A stretch of DNA of 14,930 bases from Cryomorphaceae bacterium. Lineage in GTDB: Bacteria > Bacteroidota > Bacteroidia > Flavobacteriales > Schleiferiaceae. The stretch is taken from positions 1-14,930 of the forward strand of contig JAIUMB010000046.1 of the NCBI GenBank assembly GCA_022565745.1, written 5' to 3'. Below, in pieces: positions 1-7,744 of this stretch (position 1 is the stretch's first letter; each line of letters opens with the position of its first letter). Position numbers and translations under genes: made by a program. The notes beneath the pieces were generated by a model. That model saw only the letters and a list, made by a program, of their open reading frames with translations, searched no databases and was not told the origin of the DNA.

Positions 1-90
1 AGAACAATGGTGCATGGCTTTCTGAAAGGGTTCTGTCTTACTCATAATTTTCGCAACCACCGGACGTTTAAACCAGCTTCTTTTAGGCAT
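1..90 (-). CDS. N-terminal fragment of an unknown protein (runs off the left edge)
   Basis: Reading the minus strand from an ATG at 90-88 gives 30 codons without a stop up to the window edge. The start is MPKRSWFKRPVVAKIMSKTE and the fragment is basic. No domain can be recognised from 30 residues. It diverges from the AsmA-like gene, with about 190 bp between the two starts, which suits a divergent gene pair. It could also be chance, since 30 open codons are not strong evidence. The function is unknown. Confidence 0.4.
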   Translation of the reverse strand, partial: MPKRSWFKRPVVAKIMSKTEPFQKAMHHCS

Positions 91-204
91 TAAAATTGAT
101 TGGCACCACATGTAAAATCATGGCTCACCAAGCCTTAGTTTTGCACGCAGAAAAACCCGCTTTCGCCATCATGTCAAACGCGCTGATTTCTCAAAACACA
201 TACA

Positions 205-220
205 GCAGTTTAGAAACTGC
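205..220. repeat. Short palindrome upstream of the AsmA-like gene
   Basis: GCAGTTT (205-211) and AAACTGC (214-220) form a perfect 7-bp inverted repeat separated by two bases. It lies in the 190-bp gap between the left-edge minus-strand reading frame and the AsmA-like gene. That is a place where an operator could sit, but no convincing TAnnTTTG promoter box was found beside it. It may be chance. Confidence 0.35.
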
Positions 221-280
221 ACTTGTTTTGCACCTGGATATGGGCCTTATGACTTCCACTCAAAAACACTTTACGACCAA

Positions 281-3200
281 ATGAACGTCAAAAAATTCTT
301 CCGCTGGCTGGCCATTGCTGCCCTTGTTTTTATTGTTGCCATAGGTGTGGCCATTTTGTGGGCGTTTAGCAACAAAGACGTGTTGGTGGAAAAAGCACTG
401 GCCGGTATCAATGAGTCGTTTCAAGGCGAACTGGTGGTGGAAAAGACGCTGCTAAAACCCTTCGCGACGTTTCCGTACATGTCAGTGGATTTGAAAAATG
501 CGCGCTACTACAACAGCAAAGACCGCAGCGGTGATGCCATTTACCGAATACATGACCTCTATGTGGGTTTTGACCTCTTCCAGTTGATGAGAGGAGAGTT
601 TGAAATAAAGAAAATTCACTTATCGGGTGGGTATATTCACTTGGAAAGGGACACCGCAGGTGTGATCAACCTTTTGGCCTCTAAAAATTTACTGGATGAA
701 TCTCAAGACACCACGTCTGGTGCCTGGAATCTTAGTCTGCCTTCTTTCCGCATCGATGATGTGTTTTTTGTATTTGACGACAAAATGACGGCGCGAGAGT
801 ATGACTTCAACTTGGAGACCACGTACATCAAATTTAAGGGCGACAAAAAGGGTTTAAACATCGACCTGACTTCCAATATGGTTTTTGATATGCTGGAAAA
901 TGGCGATACGACGTTTTTTCACAACAAACAACTTTCGCTGAACTGGGTCATGAACTACGATGTGGCGGGTGAAAAAATCGTGTTGTCGCCCAGTAAACTA
1001 GGCATTGGTAGCGCTTCTTTTTCGGTGGAAGGCAGTGTCGATTTGGCCAATGAAGCCTATCTCGACATCAGACTGAAAGGCGATAAACCAGACTTTGCGC
1101 TGTTTACGGCTTTTGCGCCACCGGAAATAGAACAGGCACTAAGTGTGTATCAAAATGCGGGGCGCATCTATTTTGATGGTCTCATACAGGGACGTTCTGC
1201 CAATGGGCGCCGCCCCAGGGTTACGGTGGATTTTGGCTGCGAAAATGTATTCTTTAGAAACAAACAAATCGACAGAAGAATCAGTGATTTGCAGTTTCAA
1301 GGACATTACACCAACGGAGAAGACCGATCGTTGGAAACCTCGGTGTTAGAGCTGAGAAATTTTCAGGCATTTCCCGAGGAAGGGGAATTTAAAGGCAGCG
1401 TGTTCATCCGAAATTTCAAGGATCCATTTGTGAAAATCAACCTACACGCCGACTTGGATTTGGAATTCATTGCTCAGTTTTTTCAAATTGAAGGCTTGCG
1501 ACAAATTCGTGGAAAGGTATTGCTCGACATGGATCTTGACGAATTGGTAGACATGCAACTCGGCGCGGAAAATCTGGCCCAGTTGAAAGAAGGCGTCGAT
1601 TCTGAATTGCGCATCGTCAACTTAGAATTTGCCTTGCCCGACTACCCGCACCGTTTCAAAACAATGAACGGCTATGCATTTATGCGCAATGGGCGTCTGG
1701 TACTGGAAAACCTCAATTTTAACCTCGACGAATCCGACTATGTGTTCAGCGGAAGCATCAGTGACTTCCCGGCCATTTTTCACCGCTTCAACAAGTCTGT
1801 CGACTGGACGTTTAACAGCAAAATCGACAAAATGGACTTGGCGCGTTTGCTGCCCGATGCCGATAGCGCAATGGATGAAGTGATTGAGGCCTTTGCCTTA
1901 AACATGAGCGGTCGGTCTAAAGCAAAAGAGTTGTTTGAATTCGAAGATTTGCCTCGAGGAACCTACAACATCGACCACTTTTATGCGCGCTTAAACCACT
2001 TTCCACATGCCTTTCACGACTTTGCCGCAACCATTGAAGTGGGCGACAACGACATCAGCATACGCGAGTTTAAAGGCGAAATTGACCAAAGCGATTTTCT
2101 CTTTACGGGCGTGTTTAACAACTATAAAAAATGGTTTGCAGAAAACCCTCAAGGCGATTCTGAACTGCACTTCCATTTGCAGTCAAACAAACTGCGCTTT
2201 AACGACTTACTCACCTTTAAAGGCGAAAACCATTTGCCGGATGACTACCGCGAAGAGCAAATTGACCAACTCAATGTCAAAGGGCACTTAGACCTTCATT
2301 TCTTGGATGGTTTTCAGTCGGCCGACCTGCACATCGACAAATTCTACGGCAAAATGCAGATTCACCCGCTTAAGCTCGAGCAATTCAAAGGCCGCATTCA
2401 CTTTGAAGACGAGCATGTGACCATTGAAAACTTCAGTGGGAAAATGGGCGAAAGTGACTTCAACCTCAGTTTGAATTACTTTATAGGCGAAGAGATGGAC
2501 AAGCAGACAACCAAAAACAAACTGGTACTCAACAGCAAAGTCCTTGACCTCGATGCGCTGATGGGGTATGAAGGACCGGAAGCCGAAGTCGATCACGAAG
2601 AGGCGTTTAACCTATTTGATGTGCCTTTTACGGATATGGACATCAGCGTACGCATAGGGAGAATGAATTACCACCGCTACTGGCTGGAAAACGTCCACAC
2701 CGAATTGCGCATACAAGCAAATCACTTCATCTATGTCGATACCCTTTCACTGGAATTGGCCGGAGGTGATATGCGCATGAAGGGCTATTTCAACGGATCA
2801 AATCCCGAAAAGATTTACTTCCACAGCAATATTTTGGCCCATCAGCTCGACATCGACAAGCTGATGTTTAAGTTTGACCACTTCGGCCAAGACGAGTTGA
2901 TCAACGAAAAGGTACACGGTAAAATCACCGGCAGCATTGAGAGTACATTTCGCATGCACCCAGATTTAACCCCCATCATAGAGGAGAGCGAGGCTCATAT
3001 GGAGCTGATGATGACCGATGGTCGTTTGGATGATTTTGCGCCAATGTTGGCCCTAGAAGATTACTTTAAAGACAAAAACCTCCGCCGGGTGCGTTTTGAC
3101 ACCCTTCACAACGTCATGGACTTGAAAAATGGCAACTTGAGCTTCCCCAACATGACCATCAACTCTACACTTGGATTTATGCAAATTTCCGGTACACAGA

Positions 3201-3415
3201 GCGTAGACATGAACATGCATTACTTTGTACGCGTGCCGTTAAAACTGGTCACCAAAGTAGGCTGGCAATCTCTTGTGGGGCGGTCCCGCGACATCGACCC
3301 CGAGCAAGACGATGAGATTGTAAAGATGGACCCCAATCGACGCACGCGCTTTCTCAACTTGCAGATTACGGGGAATCCGGATGATTATAAGGTGGGGTTG
3401 GGTAAGGATAAATAG
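281..3415 (+). CDS. AsmA-like family protein, inner-membrane anchored (1044 aa)
   Basis: The 1044-residue protein starts with a short basic stretch and one hydrophobic segment (about residues 8-30). A long, soluble, beta-rich region follows. After the anchor come features typical of the AsmA N-terminus: a 'GELVVEKTLLKPFATFPYMSVDLKNARYY' type region (about 49-78) and the 'IHDLYVGFDLFQLMRGEFEIKKIHLSGG' type region (about 89-117), where layers of 'lower function' and ligand-independent strands begin. The C-terminal 200 residues (MDLKNGNLSFPNMTINSTLG region, then the FVRVPLKLVTKVGW region) match the AsmA_2-type C-terminal domain. Proteins of the AsmA/TamB group are thought to bridge the periplasm and carry lipid or help envelope assembly; the exact role of Bacteroidota members is not known. 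ATG 281 is chosen because the hydrophobic anchor follows directly. It is a single-gene unit ending before a hairpin at 3457-3494. Family call firm, function inferred. Confidence 0.85.
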   Translation: MNVKKFFRWLAIAALVFIVAIGVAILWAFSNKDVLVEKALAGINESFQGELVVEKTLLKPFATFPYMSVDLKNARYYNSKDRSGDAIYRIHDLYVGFDLFQLMRGEFEIKKIHLSGGYIHLERDTAGVINLLASKNLLDESQDTTSGAWNLSLPSFRIDDVFFVFDDKMTAREYDFNLETTYIKFKGDKKGLNIDLTSNMVFDMLENGDTTFFHNKQLSLNWVMNYDVAGEKIVLSPSKLGIGSASFSVEGSVDLANEAYLDIRLKGDKPDFALFTAFAPPEIEQALSVYQNAGRIYFDGLIQGRSANGRRPRVTVDFGCENVFFRNKQIDRRISDLQFQGHYTNGEDRSLETSVLELRNFQAFPEEGEFKGSVFIRNFKDPFVKINLHADLDLEFIAQFFQIEGLRQIRGKVLLDMDLDELVDMQLGAENLAQLKEGVDSELRIVNLEFALPDYPHRFKTMNGYAFMRNGRLVLENLNFNLDESDYVFSGSISDFPAIFHRFNKSVDWTFNSKIDKMDLARLLPDADSAMDEVIEAFALNMSGRSKAKELFEFEDLPRGTYNIDHFYARLNHFPHAFHDFAATIEVGDNDISIREFKGEIDQSDFLFTGVFNNYKKWFAENPQGDSELHFHLQSNKLRFNDLLTFKGENHLPDDYREEQIDQLNVKGHLDLHFLDGFQSADLHIDKFYGKMQIHPLKLEQFKGRIHFEDEHVTIENFSGKMGESDFNLSLNYFIGEEMDKQTTKNKLVLNSKVLDLDALMGYEGPEAEVDHEEAFNLFDVPFTDMDISVRIGRMNYHRYWLENVHTELRIQANHFIYVDTLSLELAGGDMRMKGYFNGSNPEKIYFHSNILAHQLDIDKLMFKFDHFGQDELINEKVHGKITGSIESTFRMHPDLTPIIEESEAHMELMMTDGRLDDFAPMLALEDYFKDKNLRRVRFDTLHNVMDLKNGNLSFPNMTINSTLGFMQISGTQSVDMNMHYFVRVPLKLVTKVGWQSLVGRSRDIDPEQDDEIVKMDPNRRTRFLNLQITGNPDDYKVGLGKDK

Positions 3416-3624
3416 TGTCTGTCTATAAAGTCCAATAGCTTCGTTACGCTCAGTCCAAAATTTAGTCATTTACTCATGTAAACTCCTAAATTTTATACTT
3501 TCGCAAGCCTCGCTCTTGAACTTTCTAAAGCAGCCACTTTGACTTTACGGATAAGCACTAAATATCCCTTGGACTATATTGGTTTTTAATTCTAATTTAC
3601 AATATTTTATAATCGTTAAAACGT
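3416..3624. other. Intergenic stretch between convergent AsmA-like and toxin genes
   Basis: This is 209 bp of AT-rich DNA. Apart from the 3457-3494 hairpin it holds the small palindrome CGTTAAAACG (3614-3623) just past the toxin stop. A 26-codon open stretch on the minus strand ends near 3503 and reads VLIRKVKVAALESSRARLAK before its stop. It has no start codon context and could be the worn tail of a lost gene. No RNA gene was recognised. Confidence 0.4.
3457..3494. terminator. Two-tier AT-rich hairpin, possible bidirectional terminator
   Basis: AAAATTTAG (3457-3465) pairs perfectly with CTAAATTTT (3486-3494). Inside it TTTAC (3469-3473) pairs with GTAAA (3478-3482) around the loop TCAT, with 3-nt internal bulges on each side. 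A-runs open the stem and T-runs close it, so either strand would give a stem ending in a U-run. It lies 42 bp after the AsmA-like stop and about 130 bp past the end of the convergent toxin gene. Termination is inferred; the stem is seen directly. Confidence 0.5.
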
Positions 3625-3673
3625 CTATAAAACATCACCTGGTAAAACAGCCTGTAAAGGTGATTTTTTATAG
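3625..3673 (-). terminator. Hairpin built from the last codons of the PIN toxin gene
   Basis: On the minus strand, CTATAAAAAATCACC (3673-3659, coding) pairs with GGTGATGTTTTATAG (3639-3625, ending in the toxin stop codon TAG). That gives 14 of 15 pairs across a 19-nt loop. A short run, ACGTTTTAACG, follows at 3624-3614. The position at the very end of the transcript suggests a terminator or a 3' RNA-protecting stem. The U-tract is weak, so the role is uncertain while the pairing itself is plain. Confidence 0.5.
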
Positions 3674-4038
3674 CCCTTTACATTTCGTGTTACAATCGCA
3701 TGAATACGACCATGGGAATAAGCCGCCATACTTTGCATGGCGTCTTCTTTATCGGCCATAGGAGAAAAGAGTGCTTCTTTTATGTTGGGTTTGGTTACGG
3801 GAATCACTTCGAGGAAATTCAGTAAAGCCAAACTTTTTAGAACTGCTTGTTCAGAACCGGCTACTTTTTTCAAAAAATAGAACATATTGGCAAAGATGAT
3901 GGGCGTCACATAGCCGTTAATCTCACCTCGTTCACATAAGGTAAATAGTTTGGCCGCGTCATCGCTATAATCAGATCGATCTAAGAGCAGGTCTAAAATG
4001 ACATCTGTATCAATCAATACATCTATTCTTTTCCCCAT
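3625..4038 (-). CDS. PIN-domain ribonuclease toxin, VapC-like (137 aa)
   Basis: At 137 residues this has the usual size of a PIN toxin. The N-terminus has the first acidic PIN motif in VLIDTDVILDLLLD (D10, D12, D16). The second acidic cluster is DKEDAMQ (D96, E98, D99), followed by the AIVTRNVKGY motif (T117-N119). The layout fits the Bacteroidota PIN subgroup with a KDxEDAxQ...xxTRNxxDF pattern; here the usual D of the last motif is replaced by G in VKGY. Such toxins are Mg2+-dependent RNases that cut tRNA, rRNA or mRNA and stop growth when free of antitoxin; the target here is unknown. The start at 4038 lies inside the last codons of the antitoxin gene (16-bp overlap), so the two are translationally linked. 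The last codons and the stop form one arm of a 15-bp hairpin. The family call is firm. 'VapC' is used in the broad sense. Confidence 0.85.
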   Translation of the reverse strand: MGKRIDVLIDTDVILDLLLDRSDYSDDAAKLFTLCERGEINGYVTPIIFANMFYFLKKVAGSEQAVLKSLALLNFLEVIPVTKPNIKEALFSPMADKEDAMQSMAAYSHGRIHAIVTRNVKGYKKSPLQAVLPGDVL

Positions 4039-4301
4039 TTTTCTGATCTGTATTCTTCTATAATAGATTTGTAATCGCCGTCAAAATCTTTAGGTAACTT
4101 TATGCTCCCTCTTAGCGCAGCAATGGTTTGACTAATGGCTACGCCTTCATCTTCCTTGCCTGGCTTGCCCTTACTTTTAACCACCAAAGATTTCAAATAC
4201 CCTTCTATCAATACACTCAGGCTCAGCCCTCTTCTAGCTGCTGCTTCTTTAGCTTTGGCGATGAGCTGCTCGTTCATGCTCAATGTGAGTTTTGTATTCA
4301 T
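4023..4301 (-). CDS. DUF6364 / ribbon-helix-helix type antitoxin (92 aa)
   Basis: This 92-residue protein starts MNTKLTLSMNEQLIAKAKEA. A short beta strand (about 3-9) is followed by two helices (about 10-23 and 27-40, LSLSVLIEGYLKSLV). This is the ribbon-helix-helix arrangement seen in DUF6364 antitoxins. The charged C-terminal half (about 43-92, ending in YRSEKWGKE) would wrap and block the toxin. The gene precedes the PIN toxin and overlaps it by 16 bp, the usual antitoxin-first order. Antitoxins of this kind bind DNA as dimers and repress their own promoter. The AT-rich promoter just upstream is flanked by related repeats that could be the operator. The start at 4301 is well supported by homology-like N-terminal residues and by the promoter spacing. 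Confidence 0.8.
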   Translation of the reverse strand: MNTKLTLSMNEQLIAKAKEAAARRGLSLSVLIEGYLKSLVVKSKGKPGKEDEGVAISQTIAALRGSIKLPKDFDGDYKSIIEEYRSEKWGKE

Positions 4302-4309
4302 AGCATACT

Positions 4310-4347
4310 AATTACACGTACAAATATACAAAAAAAAATACGTAATT
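4310..4347. repeat. Imperfect inverted repeat around the toxin-antitoxin promoter
   Basis: AATTACACGTA (4310-4320) and TACGTAATT (4339-4347) are inverted copies apart from a 2-nt insertion in the first. They sit on both sides of the TATATTTG box. RHH antitoxins typically bind pairs of short half-sites overlapping their promoter, so this is a candidate autoregulatory operator. The binding is inferred. Confidence 0.45.
4321..4328 (-). promoter_or_regulatory. -7 promoter box of the toxin-antitoxin operon
   Basis: The minus strand reads TATATTTG here, an exact match to the Bacteroidota -7 element TAnnTTTG, 19 nt before the antitoxin ATG. No clean -33 TTG is seen; TTC lies about 20 nt upstream beyond a T-run. 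The box is also flanked by the repeats described at 4310-4347. Confidence 0.6.
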
Positions 4348-4390
4348 GAACATTCACACCTCTAAGCGAAGGCGCATGACTTACAAAACA

Positions 4391-4415
4391 GATGGTTTGC
4401 TCCATTAAAACCATC
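4391..4415 (-). terminator. Terminator of the receptor-lipoprotein operon
   Basis: On the minus strand GATGGTTT (4415-4408) pairs with AAACCATC (4398-4391) around a 9-nt loop and is followed by TGTTTTGT. The first stem base is the last base of the DUF4249 stop codon. The stem is modest (8 bp) and the T-run is interrupted by G, so it may be leaky. It also separates this operon from the toxin-antitoxin promoter downstream. Confidence 0.55.
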
Positions 4416-5332
4416 TATTTGTCTTCAGACGGTATATGGTTATCGGATGGCAAATTAGGTATAGATAACCCTTGATCTGGAAACTGCTCACTCACCACCG
4501 CCGAAGCGTGGAAGTACCCCAACGCTACTCTACCTTCACCGCCTTGTTCTTGTACATTGCCTCTAATGGGTGCCGGTGGAGGATCAAACAATCCGCCAGG
4601 GTTTAACTGCTGCACCAGTACTTGCAGATATTCACGGTACCTTCTGCTTAAAGATGAAAAGGTAAGCACCACTTCATCGCCCTCTTCAATAACTTGGTTG
4701 ATAACGGGACGAAACTGAAAGCTATTGAGGTCATCGATGTTGTTGGCAAAGAGGAAGTCCTGAAAAAATGCACTGTCGTTTAACGTGCGGCGAATGCGGT
4801 AAAAGGTGTTTTCCGGAAAGACAAACCCCGGGGTAACTCTAAAGTTGAGATAGTCGCCCCGCGGCAGTGGTGGTGTAGAGATAAACGTGGTATAAATGGA
4901 ATCTATGGAAAAGATGGGGCGCATACGCTCGGGCAAGCTTTCCCAGTTACCGGATTGAAAAGCCTCCCCTTCCGGTATGTCGATTTGAATGACATAGGTT
5001 CGCCCTATTTCTCCAGTTTTTGTTCCGAGATATAGACCTGGTAAGCTGTCGCTTTCAGTGAGTACATCAAAGGTTTCTCCGTCTTCCAACACGCGAATAA
5101 TTGCATTACTAATCCTTGGTGTAGGTGCAGGGTCAAAATAAGGCGCAGTGGTTGTAAGATTTACCCTTGCAGGTGTTTGATCGGTAATTCCGCCGTCAAC
5201 CACCAGTTGGCGTGGCCCCTCTTCCAGCTCCACATCGATGGGGTCTTCACAGGCAATAAAAGCGGTAAGCGCCAGAAACAGCGCGACATGCAAGGTCTTT
5301 AATCGGCCGTTAAATTGAAATGATGTTTTCAT
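4415..5332 (-). CDS. DUF4249 outer-membrane-associated lipoprotein (305 aa)
   Basis: The 305-residue protein has an N-terminal hydrophobic segment ending in AFIAC (lipid-carrying Cys about residue 28), so it should be a lipoprotein. After the Cys, the PIDVELEEGPRQLVVDGGITDQTP stretch (about 31-54) is the usual opening of DUF4249. An immunoglobulin-like beta region follows (ARVNLTTTAPYFDP, then SNAIIRVLEDGETF and GLYLGTK). DUF4249 proteins are common in Bacteroidota directly downstream of TonB-dependent receptors, and a role in helping ligand capture at the cell surface has been suggested by analogy with SusD; it is not proven. The gene begins 2 bp after the receptor stop, so the pair is co-transcribed and probably co-translated. 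The start at 5332 is the only one preceding a proper signal peptide. No substrate can be named. Confidence 0.85.
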   Translation of the reverse strand: MKTSFQFNGRLKTLHVALFLALTAFIACEDPIDVELEEGPRQLVVDGGITDQTPARVNLTTTAPYFDPAPTPRISNAIIRVLEDGETFDVLTESDSLPGLYLGTKTGEIGRTYVIQIDIPEGEAFQSGNWESLPERMRPIFSIDSIYTTFISTPPLPRGDYLNFRVTPGFVFPENTFYRIRRTLNDSAFFQDFLFANNIDDLNSFQFRPVINQVIEEGDEVVLTFSSLSRRYREYLQVLVQQLNPGGLFDPPPAPIRGNVQEQGGEGRVALGYFHASAVVSEQFPDQGLSIPNLPSDNHIPSEDK

Positions 5333-5334
5333 GG

Positions 5335-7719
5335 CTAAAATTTAAAGTTGTAAGTCACCGATGGAATGATGGTGCCAAAAATGGCCAAGCGAATGGCTTG
5401 GTTGACCTGCGGGTTTTGCGGGTCGTTTTGAAAAAATACCGAAAACGGGTTGCGTCGTGCATAGACGTTAAACAAGCCAAAGGACCAAGAGGATTCCCAG
5501 CGCTTGTTTTTGCCTTCGCTCGGGTTGTAATTGGCCGATAAATCCAGTCGGTGGAAATCGGGAATGCGGTTGGAATTCCTCAAGGTGTTCACCGGCGCAA
5601 TCAAGCCACCTTCCACCTCAGCTCTGCCAACGGGAAACGTCACCGGCCGACCGGTTTGGTAAATAAAGCTACCTCCTATGTCCCATTTTTTGGTCAATTG
5701 GTAAGAAACCACTACCGACAAATCATGCAGACGATCCCAGTTGGATGGATACCATTGTCCCTGACTAATGCTGGTAAACGGGTCGTCGCCACGAACAATA
5801 ATTTCTGCTCTCGACAGGGTATAACCAATCCAACCCTGTAGTTTGCCACGTTGTTTTCGCAGCAAAACCTCCAGGCCATAAGCGCGTCCTTCACCGTTGA
5901 GTAGCGATGTTTCTATATTGTCGTTGGTAAACAAATCGGCGCCATCGCGGTAGTCGATGATGTCGTTGAAATATTTATAGAACAACTCCACAGAAAACTC
6001 CCAAACGTTGTCGTTAAAATTGCGGAAATAGCCACCGGCTACCTGATTGGCCGTGGCGGGATTGATGTACTTACCTGCCGGTCGCCAAATATCTACCGGT
6101 GTAGGTGAAGTGGTATTAGACACCAACTGGATATACTGACGGGTGCGGTTGTAACTCGCCTTTATCGAATTGTTGTCGTTGATGGCGTAATTGACATTAA
6201 ACCTCGGTTCAAAACCTTCCAATCCATCGTAGGCGGCAATTACTTCACCCCTTTCAAAGTCTCTTGTGCCAATTACATTATCGTCGGTGGGAATACCGTC
6301 ATACAACTGCATGGTTCTCGCCCCAAGATTGTAAAACGCACTGTAACGCAAACCGTATTGAAACGTCAGGTTGGCGTTTACTTTCTGCTCGGCACTGACG
6401 AATAAGGCCGGTTCTAAACCATATTCGCTTTGGAGTTGTGTTTCAAAAATCGACGTACCATCGTTAAACCTGGATCGGCCCGGACTGATGTCATAATACG
6501 TAACGTCATACCCAAAATCGAGTTTGTAATCGGAACTGGCAAACCAAGTGATTTTTTGATCGAATTTATAATTTCTCAGTCGGGAATCTAAGCTAAAGCC
6601 AAAACCGCTTTCCCCGGGATTTTCGACGTCACCGGAGCCAATGGTATAGTCGTAGTCGCTATACACAGCCGTCACATTGCTAAACAAGCGGTTGTTGATG
6701 GTCCAGTTCCACCGCAGCGTAGCCGTGGCATTTCCCCAGTTGAAATTGACGAAATCGCGAATACCAAGGGCATCGCGGCCAAAGTAGCCCGAAAGGTAAA
6801 TGCGGTGGTCTTTGTTGATCCGGTAATTGATTTTGGTATTAAAATCGTAGAAATAGAGAATGCTCGAGTTCAAATCTTCATTGGAAGACAAACTGGTAAA
6901 CACGTCGCCATAGGAGCGACGGCCGGAAACCAAAAACGACATTTTATCTTTGATAATTGGTCCTTCAAAAGTGGCGCGACTCGACAAAATCCCCAGTCCG
7001 CCTTGTCCAGAAAACCGCTTGCTGTTGCCTTCGCGCTGTCTAACATCCAAAACCGATGACAATCTACCACCATAGCTTGCCGGGATACCGCCTTTGTATA
7101 GTTTAAACGACTGCACCGCATCGGCGTTAAACACCGAGAAAAATCCAAAAAGATGCGAGGAATTAAACACCGGGGCTCCATCGAGGAGAATGAGGTTTTG
7201 GTCGACATTACCTCCACGAACATTAAAGCCATTGGCACCTTCTCCAACGGTTGATACCCCCGGCAGCAATGTTAGGGTACGAATAACATCCACCTCTCCT
7301 AAAAGCTGTGGGACTTTCTCTATTTCTTTGGTCGTTACTTCGGTTACACTCATCTCCACACTTTTCACATTGGCATCCACACCTCTTGTGGTTACATCGA
7401 TAGCGTCAAGTGCTTGTCCTGCTTCCACCAATGACACGTCAATGACTTGATCTTTATTGAGATTTAGTTTCTTACGCTGCACTTCATAACCTAAATACTG
7501 ATAAACAATGGTGTATTGTCCTGCATCAAGTCTAAGAGAATAAAACCCGTATGTATTGGTCGAGGTGCCCACTTGTGTACCTTCGGCAAATATGTTGACA
7601 CCGACCAACGACTCGCCATTTTGCGCATCGGTGACTTCTCCACTTACCGTGAATTTTTGTGAAAAAACCAAGAAAGGCATTGCGATAAACGCGCACAAAT
7701 AGTAGGAATATTTACGCAT
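5335..7719 (-). CDS. TonB-dependent outer-membrane receptor with carboxypeptidase-regulatory-like domain (794 aa)
   Basis: This 794-residue protein has a signal peptide (cut probably after LVFS, residue 20). Next comes a carboxypeptidase-regulatory-like Ig fold (about 22-105: VSGEVTDAQNGESLVGVNIF, then TYGFYSLRLDAGQYTIVYQYLGY). The plug domain follows (about 125-220, with LLGEVDVIRTLTLLPGVS, FNVRGGNVDQNLILLDGAPV and GGIPASYGGRLSSVLDV). The rest is a 22-strand-type beta-barrel ending in ...YNFKF with a terminal Phe, as usual for proteins inserted by the Bam machinery. It imports an unknown ligand across the outer membrane using TonB-ExbB-ExbD energy. The partner gene directly downstream is a DUF4249 lipoprotein. 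No degradative enzyme or SusD gene sits beside it, so it does not look like a polysaccharide utilisation locus. Its size is normal for the family without an N-terminal signalling domain. Confidence 0.92.
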   Translation of the reverse strand: MRKYSYYLCAFIAMPFLVFSQKFTVSGEVTDAQNGESLVGVNIFAEGTQVGTSTNTYGFYSLRLDAGQYTIVYQYLGYEVQRKKLNLNKDQVIDVSLVEAGQALDAIDVTTRGVDANVKSVEMSVTEVTTKEIEKVPQLLGEVDVIRTLTLLPGVSTVGEGANGFNVRGGNVDQNLILLDGAPVFNSSHLFGFFSVFNADAVQSFKLYKGGIPASYGGRLSSVLDVRQREGNSKRFSGQGGLGILSSRATFEGPIIKDKMSFLVSGRRSYGDVFTSLSSNEDLNSSILYFYDFNTKINYRINKDHRIYLSGYFGRDALGIRDFVNFNWGNATATLRWNWTINNRLFSNVTAVYSDYDYTIGSGDVENPGESGFGFSLDSRLRNYKFDQKITWFASSDYKLDFGYDVTYYDISPGRSRFNDGTSIFETQLQSEYGLEPALFVSAEQKVNANLTFQYGLRYSAFYNLGARTMQLYDGIPTDDNVIGTRDFERGEVIAAYDGLEGFEPRFNVNYAINDNNSIKASYNRTRQYIQLVSNTTSPTPVDIWRPAGKYINPATANQVAGGYFRNFNDNVWEFSVELFYKYFNDIIDYRDGADLFTNDNIETSLLNGEGRAYGLEVLLRKQRGKLQGWIGYTLSRAEIIVRGDDPFTSISQGQWYPSNWDRLHDLSVVVSYQLTKKWDIGGSFIYQTGRPVTFPVGRAEVEGGLIAPVNTLRNSNRIPDFHRLDLSANYNPSEGKNKRWESSWSFGLFNVYARRNPFSVFFQNDPQNPQVNQAIRLAIFGTIIPSVTYNFKF

Positions 7720-7744
7720 AGGTATATGTGTGTGAATAGGTGGG

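Noticed and set aside
96..284. 62-codon plus-strand open frame before the AsmA-like gene
   Set aside because: It has no recognisable domain, no promoter box or ribosome site, and its cysteine/methionine-rich sequence does not look like a selected protein. It ends exactly on the AsmA-like start by chance overlap ATGA.
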